Shown piece by piece: positions 38,014 through 46,061 of a DNA stretch of 64,000 nt. Below the pieces are notes generated by a model, which did no database searches, was not told the origin of the DNA, and was given only the letters and a program-made list of their open reading frames with translations. The stretch comes from Clostridia bacterium (lineage in GTDB: Bacteria; Bacillota; Clostridia; Christensenellales; Borkfalkiaceae), in assembly GCA_017504165.1 (NCBI GenBank), contig JAFVRR010000012.1:1-64000 (forward strand), given 5' to 3'. Made by a program: the position numbers and the translations under genes. How positions within the stretch are numbered: position 1 is the first letter of the stretch; each line of letters begins with the position of its first letter.

Positions 38014-38397
38014 CTATTTAACGTGTCTACCTAAAACGCCACGTTCTTTTCTATCTTCTTTACGCTTATTTAACCACATAAGCGCCTCTTCAATATGAGT
38101 AAGAGCACAAGCGGATTCCCTTGAGGCAAAATCACCTTTTTGAAACGCTTGAAGTCTATGTCTAACTATTTCTAATAAATCTTGGTCTAATACGCCTGAA
38201 ATAGAGTTTTCTTCGTTTCTTGCGCCACATTGAAATTGAATATCAAGTAATGGCTCTGGCATTATTATTGTTTGTTCATTTTTGAAAATTTGATAATGAT
38301 GCCTTCCGTTGCCTGGCCCTATCACATCATCAAACACTATTGTGTTAAGATTATCTTCTCTTTGAATTGTCATTGTTAGTTTTTGTTTGTTTTCCAT
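38014..38397 (-). CDS. tad1: Tad1-like cyclic-nucleotide sponge, anti-Thoeris/anti-CBASS
   Basis: The 127-residue protein has a beta-strand N-terminal half (TMTIQREDNLNTIVFDDVIG, HHYQIF) and the Acb2/Tad1 helical-hairpin pattern at the C terminus: RHRLQAFQKGDFASRES, ALTHIEEALMWLNKR and RGVLG. Tad1 proteins bind signalling nucleotides such as gcADPR made by Thoeris TIR proteins, and some also bind CBASS cyclic nucleotides, so blocking defence. Here it lies eight bases before terS, in the late direction. Recognition is by motif memory; a profile search would confirm. Confidence 0.75.
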   Translation of the reverse strand: MENKQKLTMTIQREDNLNTIVFDDVIGPGNGRHHYQIFKNEQTIIMPEPLLDIQFQCGARNEENSISGVLDQDLLEIVRHRLQAFQKGDFASRESACALTHIEEALMWLNKRKEDRKERGVLGRHVK

Positions 38398-38423
38398 AAT
38401 AACCCCCTATGTTATACACTTAA

Positions 38424-38457
38424 ATTTTATCTTATAAAAAGGGACATAAAGGGACAT
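38424..38457 (-). promoter_or_regulatory. Candidate late promoter with 10-bp tandem repeats
   Basis: AAAGGGACAT occurs twice without a gap (38,438-38,447 and 38,448-38,457), one helical turn apart. On the minus strand a -10-like TAAAAT or TATAAG follows at once, about 30-40 bases before the Tad1/terS operon. No good -35 is present. The repeats are a likely activator site, possibly for the sigma-like protein encoded just upstream. Confidence 0.5.
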
Positions 38458-38473
38458 CTTTTTGTATAATAAT

Positions 38474-38498
38474 AAAAAAAGACGGAGTTTACCGTCTT
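38474..38498 (-). terminator. Terminator ending the early phage transcript
   Basis: On the minus strand AAGACGG pairs with CCGTCTT around TAAACT and is followed by further T residues. It lies three bases after the sigma-like gene stop and separates early from late genes. Confidence 0.75.
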
Positions 38499-38501
38499 AA
38501 T

Positions 38502-38765
38502 TTAATGATATTCGTTAAGCATGCTATTTAATTTAAAAATGCAAGTATGCACTATACGCTTAACTTGCCTTTCGCTATAATACACCTTTAACCCGCACGC
38601 TCGATATGATTTTCCATTAATATAACATTCGGTCATAATAGTCGATTCTAAAGGTTTTAGTCTCTTAAATAGTTCTATGTATTTTGTGGTTAATTGACTA
38701 CTTATACAATGTTTATTTAAATTTCTAATTTCTTTTAATTCACTTTTTATTTCTTTAATACTCAT
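38502..38765 (-). CDS. Small sigma-region-4-like phage regulator
   Basis: The 87-residue protein has an HTH of the sigma-70 region 4 / ArpU-RinA type: YINGKSYRACGLKVYYSERQ then VKRIVHTCIFKLNSML. Short proteins of this kind switch on the late operon of many Bacillota phages. It is the last gene before a terminator and immediately upstream of the late genes and the tandem 10-bp repeats, which fits that role. Confidence 0.65.
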   Translation of the reverse strand: MSIKEIKSELKEIRNLNKHCISSQLTTKYIELFKRLKPLESTIMTECYINGKSYRACGLKVYYSERQVKRIVHTCIFKLNSMLNEYH

Positions 38766-38835
38766 GTTATCTCCTATCTAAATTTCTATAAGTTTATAAA
38801 TTCCGTATAACTCAAACAAAGTCTAATATTATATT

Positions 38836-39099
38836 TCAACGCTTTTTTAATCTCTTTCCTTTTTCGCTATTTATATTATTCTCCTTTACTATTCCACAGC
38901 CTTTTAGTAATTCTAAAAGTTTTTCGTCTTGCAATTCTATTGCTCTTTGTCCTATATCTTTCAAATAACTTGACAGCATATTAAAACCGATTCCTATCGT
39001 AAAACCCCACTCTTTTGCGTATTTCGATTTTGAAATGGCTAACAAACCGTCAAGTTTTTCTATTAGTTGATTGTAGTCGATATGCACTCGCATTTTCAT
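38836..39099 (-). CDS. Hypothetical phage protein
   Basis: An 87-residue, mostly helical and basic protein (MKMRVHIDYNQLIEKLDGLL, then a KGKRLKKR tail). It follows the cytosine methyltransferase gene by nine bases. No domain is recognised. Confidence 0.5.
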   Translation of the reverse strand: MKMRVHIDYNQLIEKLDGLLAISKSKYAKEWGFTIGIGFNMLSSYLKDIGQRAIELQDEKLLELLKGCGIVKENNINSEKGKRLKKR

Positions 39100-39108
39100 T
39101 ATCTTCCC

Positions 39109-40962
39109 CTATGCTGTCAGAACGTCGTTTAGTTCTTCCATTGTTTTTATTTTCTTTTTAGGACACAATTCTGGTAAGTTTGCCCTAACCAAAACTTCTG
39201 CCATTACTGGGCAAACACTGTTTCCGATACGTGCAATTTGGTCGCTCTTGGTATAACTTTCGTCAACTTGCAACACATAATCTGGTGGGAATCCTTGCGC
39301 CCTTGCAAGTTCTTTCGGTTCGAGCATTCGCATTGCAATATCCGATATAAAATACTGGATTTTATCTATCTCCATAATGAGAATTTCATTATCTTTGATA
39401 TCATACCCGGCATACTCGTTAAGCATTTTTCTAACTTCGTCCCAGCAACCAAGATTTTCTTCGTTCCCAGTTAATTTAGTCAAATAAGTTTTAATCTCTG
39501 CGTGATGTGAAGCGTGCGACGTAATTGTCGTTAACGGTTCAGTCACTGGCTGTCCGTCCATATTGTTCCTTAACGTGCAAATATGTGACGTTGCAAGATA
39601 GAATCTCGGCTCTGTCGTAATCGTATGTAAAGGCGCTTTTACGCTTTGCGCTTGTTCTTCGCCAGAATAATACTTGATTAAGTGTGCGCCTATAAGTTGA
39701 CTGTGATTAGTTCCAGTGACTGTGTTTAGTGGTTTATCCAAAGGCTGTCCCCTGCCGTCTGCTCCGTCGCCATATCTTGAAGAAAGACTAACAGCGACAA
39801 GTGCGTTATGGTCTATACTTGTGACAGTAGGCATAGGCTTTTGAATATCAGAGCCAGACTGTTTATCGCCACTAAAATATTGTGATAAATAAGGCACGCA
39901 AACATAGTTTCTAACACCAGTAGTTATAGTCGGACAAGGCTCGTTTACGCCGTGTGGTATATTACCAGTGTTATTACTCATAACGTAAGGGCTTATTGCT
40001 GGTTGAACAAGATAGTGCTTGTTTACAGTTGTTATGGTTGATAAAGGCTTTGTTATATCTTGGGCTGTATTATCGAACCTAACTTGCATAATAAACGGAT
40101 TTGGCGATTTAATAACAAACTTATCAAGTCCACGTGCAATACGTTTCATTGTGTTTGTTTTTAGTGGGTGCTTTCTTCCGAAAATTGATTTGCCTTGTAT
40201 AGACCAGTCAATACATTCGGCTGCAGTTCTATATGGTTTCAAGCCTTTTCCAACACCGTGCGTTGGTTTTGGGAATACGATAGGCTTTCCGTCACGACGT
40301 GCTATAAGGAAAAATCTTTTTCTTTTTGTAGGTGCGCCATAATCGCAAGCCGTCATTACTTTCCAGTCAACTTCATATCCTAACGCTTTTAACTGTTCTA
40401 CAAACCTATTAAACGTTTGTCCTGACCTTTTTTTATCTGGAAGAAAGATTTGTTCTTTTTCAGATAAAACTTCGCCTTTCTCGGCTGTTATATATTTAGT
40501 CTTGCCGTTCTCCCTTGTGATTTTTTTGACACATCTCCCTTTATAACGCATAGGAACAACTGGACCCCATGTCATAAATTCTTCAACGTTCTCCATTATG
40601 ATAACTCTTGGTTTAACAGTTCCTGCCCATTTGCAAAGTACCCACGCAAGTCCGCGAATTTTTTTCTCGACTGGTGTCCCACCTTTTGCTTTAGAAAAAT
40701 GGGTACAATCAGGGGAGCCCCACACGACTGCTACTGGTCTACCTTTTGTCACTTTTAACGGATTTATTTGCCATACGTCTTCACAGAAATGTTTAGTGTA
40801 TGGATGATTTTTTTCGTGCATTTGAATCGCCGCTCTATTATGATTTATGGCAATATCAACTATTCGCCCAGTGGCAAGTTCTATCCCCGTGCTTGCTCCA
40901 CCACCACCTGCAAAGTTGTCAACTAACATTTCTTCAACTAAATTGTATTGATACGCTTTCAT
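39109..40962 (-). CDS. Phage DNA (cytosine-5-)-methyltransferase with repeated recognition region
   Basis: The 617-residue enzyme has SAM motif I DNFAGGGGASTGIELA near residue 15, the catalytic motif GSPDCTHFS near 82 (Cys kept, Pro shifted by one from the usual PC), the ENV motif MENVEEF near 122, and late motifs GFPPDYVLQ and RIGNSVCPVMAEVLVRANL. Between about 290 and 490 lie six copies of a P-x-x-T-[IV]-T unit. It probably methylates phage DNA to escape restriction; no cognate endonuclease is nearby. It is larger than typical single-domain phage enzymes because of the repeats. Confidence 0.88.
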   Translation of the reverse strand: MKAYQYNLVEEMLVDNFAGGGGASTGIELATGRIVDIAINHNRAAIQMHEKNHPYTKHFCEDVWQINPLKVTKGRPVAVVWGSPDCTHFSKAKGGTPVEKKIRGLAWVLCKWAGTVKPRVIIMENVEEFMTWGPVVPMRYKGRCVKKITRENGKTKYITAEKGEVLSEKEQIFLPDKKRSGQTFNRFVEQLKALGYEVDWKVMTACDYGAPTKRKRFFLIARRDGKPIVFPKPTHGVGKGLKPYRTAAECIDWSIQGKSIFGRKHPLKTNTMKRIARGLDKFVIKSPNPFIMQVRFDNTAQDITKPLSTITTVNKHYLVQPAISPYVMSNNTGNIPHGVNEPCPTITTGVRNYVCVPYLSQYFSGDKQSGSDIQKPMPTVTSIDHNALVAVSLSSRYGDGADGRGQPLDKPLNTVTGTNHSQLIGAHLIKYYSGEEQAQSVKAPLHTITTEPRFYLATSHICTLRNNMDGQPVTEPLTTITSHASHHAEIKTYLTKLTGNEENLGCWDEVRKMLNEYAGYDIKDNEILIMEIDKIQYFISDIAMRMLEPKELARAQGFPPDYVLQVDESYTKSDQIARIGNSVCPVMAEVLVRANLPELCPKKKIKTMEELNDVLTA

Positions 40963-40972
40963 AACTCACCTA

Positions 40973-41359
40973 CTAAAACGGCAATGGCTCATCTTCCGAT
41001 ACTTCTTCAAGCCTTAACTGTTCGGGTGTTTGCGCTTCTTCAGAACGAATAGAAGATAAAAACTCTACTTCGCTTGCAGTAATTTCCGTGACGGTCTTTC
41101 TATTACCGTCTTTGTCATCATAAGAACGGTTATGTAAACTACCTAAAACGGCAATCTTACTACCTTTCTTTAAATACTTTTCACAGTTTTCGGCTTGTCC
41201 GCGCCAAACGTTGATTTTGAAGAAATCCGCATTTCTCTCTCCGTCTTCCAAGTAATCTCTATTTACGGCTATTGAAAGCCTTGCTACTGCTACACCCGAT
41301 GAAGTTTCACTAACTTCTGGGTCTTTCGTTAAATTTCCTATTAAATAAACTTTATTCAT
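40973..41359 (-). CDS. ssb: Single-stranded DNA-binding protein
   Basis: The 128-residue protein opens with MNKVYLIGNLTKDPEV and shows the OB-fold pattern AVARLSIAVNR, FFKINVWRGQAENCEKYLKKG, ITASEVEFL. The C terminus ends in an acidic, DEPLPF tail that recruits replication and repair partners. It sits among phage replication and recombination genes and probably protects phage single strands. Confidence 0.93.
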   Translation of the reverse strand: MNKVYLIGNLTKDPEVSETSSGVAVARLSIAVNRDYLEDGERNADFFKINVWRGQAENCEKYLKKGSKIAVLGSLHNRSYDDKDGNRKTVTEITASEVEFLSSIRSEEAQTPEQLRLEEVSEDEPLPF

Positions 41360-41369
41360 AACTTTCTCC

Positions 41370-42100
41370 TTATCTTAAAAACATACATTGTTGACCGTTA
41401 GCATCAACTTTGTTTAATCTATCATTTGCAACCTTGCACCACTTCTCACTAATTTCAAACCCAATAAATTGCCTATTAGTTTCTTGACAAGCAACGGCAG
41501 TAGTTCCACTTCCCATAAAACAGTCAAGCACTATATCGTTTTCTTTACTACCATTTATTATTAGATTTTTAATTATATGTATTGGTTTTATTGTTGGATG
41601 ATAAAACAAGTCCTTATCGCTTTTGTTTAATGATGTAATATAGTATTTTTTCTTTTGGTCTAAATCCCCTTTTATCGTGCATCCCGTTTCTCTAAAATTT
41701 ATACAATACTCGGTATCATTTAAGTAAGTCATATTTGCAAGTGGAGCAGGGTTTGTTTTATGCCAAGTTATAATGTCAAAATTTAAGTTTTTGTTTAACT
41801 TAAAAAAAAATCTAATATTTGATATATTTGATTTTTTGAACACCAAATATAAATATTGATTTTTTTCATTACTCTAACTAATTCCTCAAGCATATCATTT
41901 GTAAAGCCATCATAAAGACCTGAACTTCTTAACATATTATTTTGTGCAGTCTTTCTATCTGCTAAATCGCCTTTTCCGTGTCCACCACTAACCATCTCGT
42001 ATGGTGGATCGGTAACTATTAAATCAACACTCTTATCAGGCAATTCCTTTATCAACTTATAACTATCGCCACAAGTGATTTTGTTTAAATATTTTTCCAT
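41370..42100 (-). pseudogene. DNA adenine-N6 methyltransferase, frameshifted at a T9 tract
   Basis: The first part (start ATG 42,100, GGGGA upstream) has the catalytic DPPYEM motif near residue 30 and reads to a stop at 41,795. The second part, in another frame, carries ITWHKTNPAPL, HPTIKP and the SAM motif DCFMGSGTTAVACQE. They overlap at nine consecutive T residues of the coding strand (41,802-41,810). One extra T would fuse them into a full beta-class type methyltransferase. This may be a true mutation, phase variation, programmed slippage or sequencing error. Confidence 0.75.
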
Positions 42101-42117
42101 TATTTCCCCTTTACTCC

Positions 42118-42816
42118 TTATATTTTCCAAACGACATCTTTTACAGTGTCTTCGCTTGCCACTTTCAAGGCATCTATTAAAATCTCTTTATGATTTTTTT
42201 CGATATAGTCTCGATACAACGATACAGTTTCTATCACTATACAATCATCTGCTATACCGCCAAACTTTAAGTTTTTAAAAAATGTCTCATAAGTTAATGG
42301 TGCTATGTCTTCGCTTATCTCATATAACATCCGTTTAAAAATTTTTTCGCCTTTTTCATCTTTCGTGACTTCGCCATAATTATTATTATTTATTATTTCT
42401 TTTTCTTTACTATACTTACCTATACTATCCTTACCTATACTAACCTGTGTATCCGTTTTGGATACATTATGTATACATTCAGTATAACCATTGATTCCAT
42501 TGATAGTTAAAGATGCTTTTTCCTTAAGGTAAATTGTTTCTTTGTATCGGTCTTTTTGAATATAATTGTGTATCTTCCAATGCTTTATTACAATTACCCC
42601 ACTATCAAAAGTTAATATAAATCTCTTAATCACAAGCAACTTGCAATCATCATCACTTGCGCCAACCATACGTTGTATTTTTTTAGGATTATTTACAAAC
42701 CCATCATCATCTGCACGCATAGACAAGTGAAAATACAATGCCTGTGCCGATAGTGGCATATCAAGAAAAGCATCGCTATCTATGATTGTCTTTGCAAACA
42801 TTCTTCTTTCTGCCAT
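42118..42816 (-). CDS. Phage replication initiator or organiser
   Basis: The 232-residue protein opens like phage replisome-organiser N-terminal domains (MAERRMFAKTIIDSDAFLDM, winged-helix segment to ~110), has an N/K-rich linker, and ends with a DnaA N-terminal-like segment (IAPLTYETFFKNLKF, DDCIVIETVSLYRDYI). It probably recruits the host helicase to the phage origin. The methyltransferase gene starts 18 bases downstream. Confidence 0.65.
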   Translation of the reverse strand: MAERRMFAKTIIDSDAFLDMPLSAQALYFHLSMRADDDGFVNNPKKIQRMVGASDDDCKLLVIKRFILTFDSGVIVIKHWKIHNYIQKDRYKETIYLKEKASLTINGINGYTECIHNVSKTDTQVSIGKDSIGKYSKEKEIINNNNYGEVTKDEKGEKIFKRMLYEISEDIAPLTYETFFKNLKFGGIADDCIVIETVSLYRDYIEKNHKEILIDALKVASEDTVKDVVWKI

Positions 42817-42817
42817 C

Positions 42818-43370
42818 TCACACCCCTTCTATCAACTCTAAAAACTCTTTAAGTTTCTTCTCTTTTACCTTATTTGTCACACCCTTAATATCGCAAGTTA
42901 AATACTTATTAAAGTATTTAGCGACTGTCCTTAATGCAACTTTTTTGCCGTATTCCACGCCTTCACGATAACCCTTTGGAGATTTGCTTTCGCCTAATGC
43001 GGTTTTGCCTTCATTTTGCCCCCCCAATCGTGTGATTGTACATTTGATAGCCCTTATTAGCGTATTGCTCAATATATACTCTTTCCATCTCATTTAAGTT
43101 GTTTTCGCTATGCCTGTACCAACTCAAATTCCACCCTTCAAGGTTTTGTGGGCTATAAAATCCACGTTTTTTAATTGAATTGTCTATGTGTTGAAACCCA
43201 CTTAAATGCTCGGCAATTCGTTTGCGAAGCGTTTTCGCCTGTCCTACGTAAGCAAATCGAAACTTACCTTCAACTCTTGTAAATATGTAGATGCCACTTT
43301 CGTTTGGGATATAGCCATAAGCATCAGTTACCTTTTTCTCGTTATTTCTTTGCCTTTCTTTATAGTCCAT
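42818..43370 (-). pseudogene. GIY-YIG nuclease, frameshifted at a G7 tract
   Basis: The N-terminal frame (from 43,370, AGGAG upstream) shows SGIYIF and FAYVGQAKTLRKRIAEHL, the GIY-YIG motif, then ends at 43,011 soon after YNHTIGG. A second frame continues from the G run with GGQNEGKTALGESKSPKGYR, the usual C-terminal continuation of phage GIY-YIG proteins, to 42,818. The frames meet at seven G of the coding strand (43,019-43,025); one fewer G restores a single protein of about 183 residues. The truncated first part keeps the GIY-YIG core. Confidence 0.7.
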
Positions 43371-43378
43371 AACCGCTC

Positions 43379-43702
43379 CTATTTTTTATATGTTAATTTT
43401 GATTTATCCCAATTAGGATATTTGCTTTTTAAATACATTTCTATTTGACAACTAATTATTTTTCTTTCGAGTTTAGTGCCAAAATCATATCTTCTATGGC
43501 ATTGATTGATTGTTAGTTCCGTACACATTGTGACAATGTTTTCTTCTACACCTAAACCACCATTTGCCCTGGATATGTAATGTGCGTTTGGCATAACGTT
43601 ATTTGCATTACCACATATAACACAACGCCCACCGTCACGCTCCCATACTATCTTTTTTACTTTAGTAGGAATATCCGTAGCCTTACTTCTTCGTGATTTC
43701 AT
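43379..43702 (-). CDS. HNH endonuclease
   Basis: From ATG 43,702 the protein has 107 residues with the HNH pattern: RCVICGNANNVMPNAHYI (first Cys pair and His), GGLGVEENIVTMC and CHRR. The frame stays open upstream to a GTG at 43,759, but the ATG at 43,702 overlaps the stop of a small ORF (ATGA), which favours it. The location next to the GIY-YIG and recombination genes is typical of phage early regions. Confidence 0.8.
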   Translation of the reverse strand: MKSRRSKATDIPTKVKKIVWERDGGRCVICGNANNVMPNAHYISRANGGLGVEENIVTMCTELTINQCHRRYDFGTKLERKIISCQIEMYLKSKYPNWDKSKLTYKK

Positions 43703-43824
43703 AATAAAACCGCTAAAACGATTAAGTCTAATATTGTTATTAAGATAAAGGCTAAACACACTACACGCTCAACGCCTAGAAAGTGTCCTGTAAGCCATTT
43801 TTTAACTTTGTCTTTAAGTTTCAT
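43699..43824 (-). CDS. 41-residue phage membrane protein
   Basis: A short ORF from ATG 43,824 to TGA 43,699 overlaps the preceding gene stop and the HNH start, both as ATGA. It encodes a basic head (MKLKDKVKKWLTGHF) and one hydrophobic span (VVCLAFILITILDLIVLAVL). The double overlap is good evidence that it is translated. The family is not recognised. Confidence 0.55.
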   Translation of the reverse strand: MKLKDKVKKWLTGHFLGVERVVCLAFILITILDLIVLAVLL

Positions 43825-44315
43825 CGTTCTACTCCCCATAACGCTTTAAGTTGTGCAAGTTCATCTGGCGTTTTTGTTTCAATGTCTAGCCCTTGCGCTT
43901 CTTGTACTACGCCATCAATAAACGTTGCCATTTCTGAAGTGTTATATAAATGAGTGCCAATACCTGCTTTAACGTGTATAAACTCTTTACCGTTTAAACT
44001 GCTTTCGCCTAATACTTCGTAATAATCAAACATTCTAACGGCGCTTTCAAACGCGTCTTTACGAATTGAATAAGTTTCGATTACGCCATAAGCAAGGACC
44101 AATTCTTTATGTATCTCATCTACGCTACGCTTTAAAGCCTTTGCTATTTTGTCTTGCAATACCCAACTATAATCGTTAGCGTTTTTACTGCGCTTTTCCC
44201 TATGGACCTTAAACTCTAAATCGTAAGTCTTTTTAGGAAGATTAGGCGCAACGCTTGCTATCTTCGTTAGTGCTTGCGACAAGTCGACTGCATTTTTTAT
44301 TTCTATACTCAACAT
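43821..44315 (-). CDS. Phage recombination-region protein, NinB-like position
   Basis: The 164-residue protein has a KVHREKRSKNANDYSWVLQD segment near residue 35, seen in many phage proteins encoded with annealing proteins, and a C-terminal YNTSEMATFIDGVVQEA and TPDELAQLKALWG stretch. Its exact job is not established; NinB-like recombination roles are one possibility. It overlaps the exonuclease gene by about 74 bases and the small membrane ORF by four. Confidence 0.5.
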   Translation of the reverse strand: MLSIEIKNAVDLSQALTKIASVAPNLPKKTYDLEFKVHREKRSKNANDYSWVLQDKIAKALKRSVDEIHKELVLAYGVIETYSIRKDAFESAVRMFDYYEVLGESSLNGKEFIHVKAGIGTHLYNTSEMATFIDGVVQEAQGLDIETKTPDELAQLKALWGVER

Positions 44316-44889
44316 ACTCTTCTACCTTTGGGAATTTCTTTAATCTTAAACAACTTGCAAGATACCTTAATCGTGGTAAATACTCGTTTTCGATAAATTC
44401 CCTATCGTATTCTATTTCGTGCCTTTTAAGGCGGTTTAGGTCTATATCGGGGAAGTATGGATTTAAATAATCAACGTCTTGCATTTGATATTCGTATAAC
44501 GCGCAACGTTTTTTCTTCTTTCGATACATTAAAACTTGGCATTGTTGCCAATAGTTTTTAGGTATACTTTTAAACCCTTTACCCGTAGTTTTGATTTCTA
44601 TTACTTCTTCTTTTCGTAAACCGTCATAGTTAACTCTTAAGCGAAGAAAGAAATTGTAATAAGGATATCTACCTATCTTAATTTTCTTACCTTCCTTACG
44701 TTCAATAGCGCGTATAATAGGTATTTCTATTATGTTGCCACAATCCATTTTCCAAGACTTAAAACGGTTTACGTCAATGCCAAGTTTAATTAACCACCAA
44801 TTTTTAAAAGTTTCGGTGACCCAATTACCCATTACCATTGACGTATCAGATGCGCCTATCCAAAAACTTCTATTTTGATTTTTTATCAT
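44242..44889 (-). CDS. YqaJ-type recombination exonuclease
   Basis: The 215-residue protein begins with a YqaJ-like RSFWIGASDTSMVMG segment, has the metal pattern LRVNYDG (near residue 92) and VIEIKTTGKGF with the D...E-x-K core, then a Trp/Gln-rich YWQQCQVLMY. Such exonucleases resect DNA ends for annealing. It overlaps the DUF1071-type annealing gene by 20 bases, the usual two-gene recombination pair. Confidence 0.75.
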   Translation of the reverse strand: MIKNQNRSFWIGASDTSMVMGNWVTETFKNWWLIKLGIDVNRFKSWKMDCGNIIEIPIIRAIERKEGKKIKIGRYPYYNFFLRLRVNYDGLRKEEVIEIKTTGKGFKSIPKNYWQQCQVLMYRKKKKRCALYEYQMQDVDYLNPYFPDIDLNRLKRHEIEYDREFIENEYLPRLRYLASCLRLKKFPKVEEYVEYRNKKCSRLVASTNEDSKRCA

Positions 44890-45517
44890 CTTCCAATACC
44901 TTTATTAAAGTTTTAGTTATACCGTCAATAGTTTTTGCTTCTTCGATAAGTTCCTTTATCTTCTTTTCACTTACACCGTTTAAATGCTTTAACATTTCGG
45001 GAATGCTACCGCACTTTTTAACGGCAGTATTTACTAAAGTTCTAAATTGTTCGGCAAGGCTTTTTTCTTCATCTTTTTCGGTTTTGTCAAGGTCTTCCTT
45101 TTTCCAAAGTTTCAAGCCTAAACCCCAATTCACTGCAACACATTTAACAAACGCTCTTTGCTTAGCGTTGTAAATGTCTGATTGTTTTAGATTTTCTAGT
45201 TTTACGTCTTTATTGCCGTCTATAACCGGATAAACAATCTCGCGCCTATCTCCGTCTATCTCAACGTATACTTTAATGCTTATAGCGTCGTTTTCATCTT
45301 TATATAAAAGTTCGCCTTTTTCGTTTGGCACGTTTTCAAAGATAACTTTTTCCGCGCCGTTCTCGTATAGGCAAGTTAAACAATCTACCCAAGTTAACGT
45401 GTCTATTTCCTTGCCTTTAACTTCTTCAAACTCACGTGTTGCTTTGTTTAATTTAAACGTCGGTTTTTTTGTAATTGGTACATCAACGTCAATTAGTTCA
45501 TTAAATTTCTTTATCAT
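44870..45517 (-). CDS. DUF1071-type single-strand annealing protein
   Basis: The 215-residue protein shows the DUF1071/Sak-like pattern: TLTWVDCLTCLYENGAEKVI near residue 40 and the diagnostic AKQRAFVKCVAVNWGLGLKL near 137, followed by a charged C terminus. These proteins anneal complementary single strands at phage DNA ends. It pairs with the YqaJ-type nuclease downstream. Confidence 0.75.
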   Translation of the reverse strand: MIKKFNELIDVDVPITKKPTFKLNKATREFEEVKGKEIDTLTWVDCLTCLYENGAEKVIFENVPNEKGELLYKDENDAISIKVYVEIDGDRREIVYPVIDGNKDVKLENLKQSDIYNAKQRAFVKCVAVNWGLGLKLWKKEDLDKTEKDEEKSLAEQFRTLVNTAVKKCGSIPEMLKHLNGVSEKKIKELIEEAKTIDGITKTLIKVLEDDKKSK

Positions 45518-45519
45518 TA

Positions 45520-45807
45520 CTAATTCCCCCTATATTCATTTAAAGCGTCATCGTAGAAGTGCTCCGCTAACGCTTCTCGCATTCCGTCCATATTAAATAT
45601 GGCATCTTTTACTTCATCTTCGTTCCAAATAAGGTCAGTTAAGCCTTTAACTATAATTTCTTTAAGTTTAGGGTCTTTGCAACTTTCCGCAAACCACCAT
45701 TCCGCAGTTGTTTTCGCCAATGCCTCGCAAAGCGTTAGGTCTTCGGGCTCGTAGTCATAATCTACGTAATTATCATCATCGCCAAGTTTAACATTTATGT
45801 AAGCCAT
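45520..45807 (-). CDS. Acidic hypothetical phage protein
   Basis: A 95-residue, strongly acidic protein (GDDDNYVDYDYEPEDLTLCE near residue 8, EEVKDA-type helices later). It lies three bases before the annealing gene and overlaps the next upstream ORF by one base. No domain is recognised. Confidence 0.5.
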   Translation of the reverse strand: MAYINVKLGDDDNYVDYDYEPEDLTLCEALAKTTAEWWFAESCKDPKLKEIIVKGLTDLIWNEDEVKDAIFNMDGMREALAEHFYDDALNEYRGN

Positions 45808-46037
45808 TATTCTTCCCCCTTGCCAAGTTGTTGAACGTGATAGTTTAATCTTCTTTCAGAGTCTTTTAATGCGTCTAAATAATCGTATACTTCATCAATA
45901 GACTCTTCAATTTCGCTTACTGTGTTGCTTTCGTTTACCTTTTCGCAAACTTCAATAAGTAAGTTTTTGAAACCTAACTTTAAAAGTTTAAGTTCTCGTT
46001 CTGCTCTTCCAACTAATCTTTTTCTTAAATCGCTCAT
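45807..46037 (-). CDS. Small coiled-coil phage protein
   Basis: A 76-residue, mainly helical protein (RLVGRAERELKLLKLGFKNL, then VSEIEESIDEVYDYLDALKD). It overlaps its downstream neighbour by one base, so both are probably co-translated. Function is unknown. Confidence 0.5.
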   Translation of the reverse strand: MSDLRKRLVGRAERELKLLKLGFKNLLIEVCEKVNESNTVSEIEESIDEVYDYLDALKDSERRLNYHVQQLGKGEE

Positions 46038-46061
46038 TTTTTGTCATCTCCTATTGACTTT

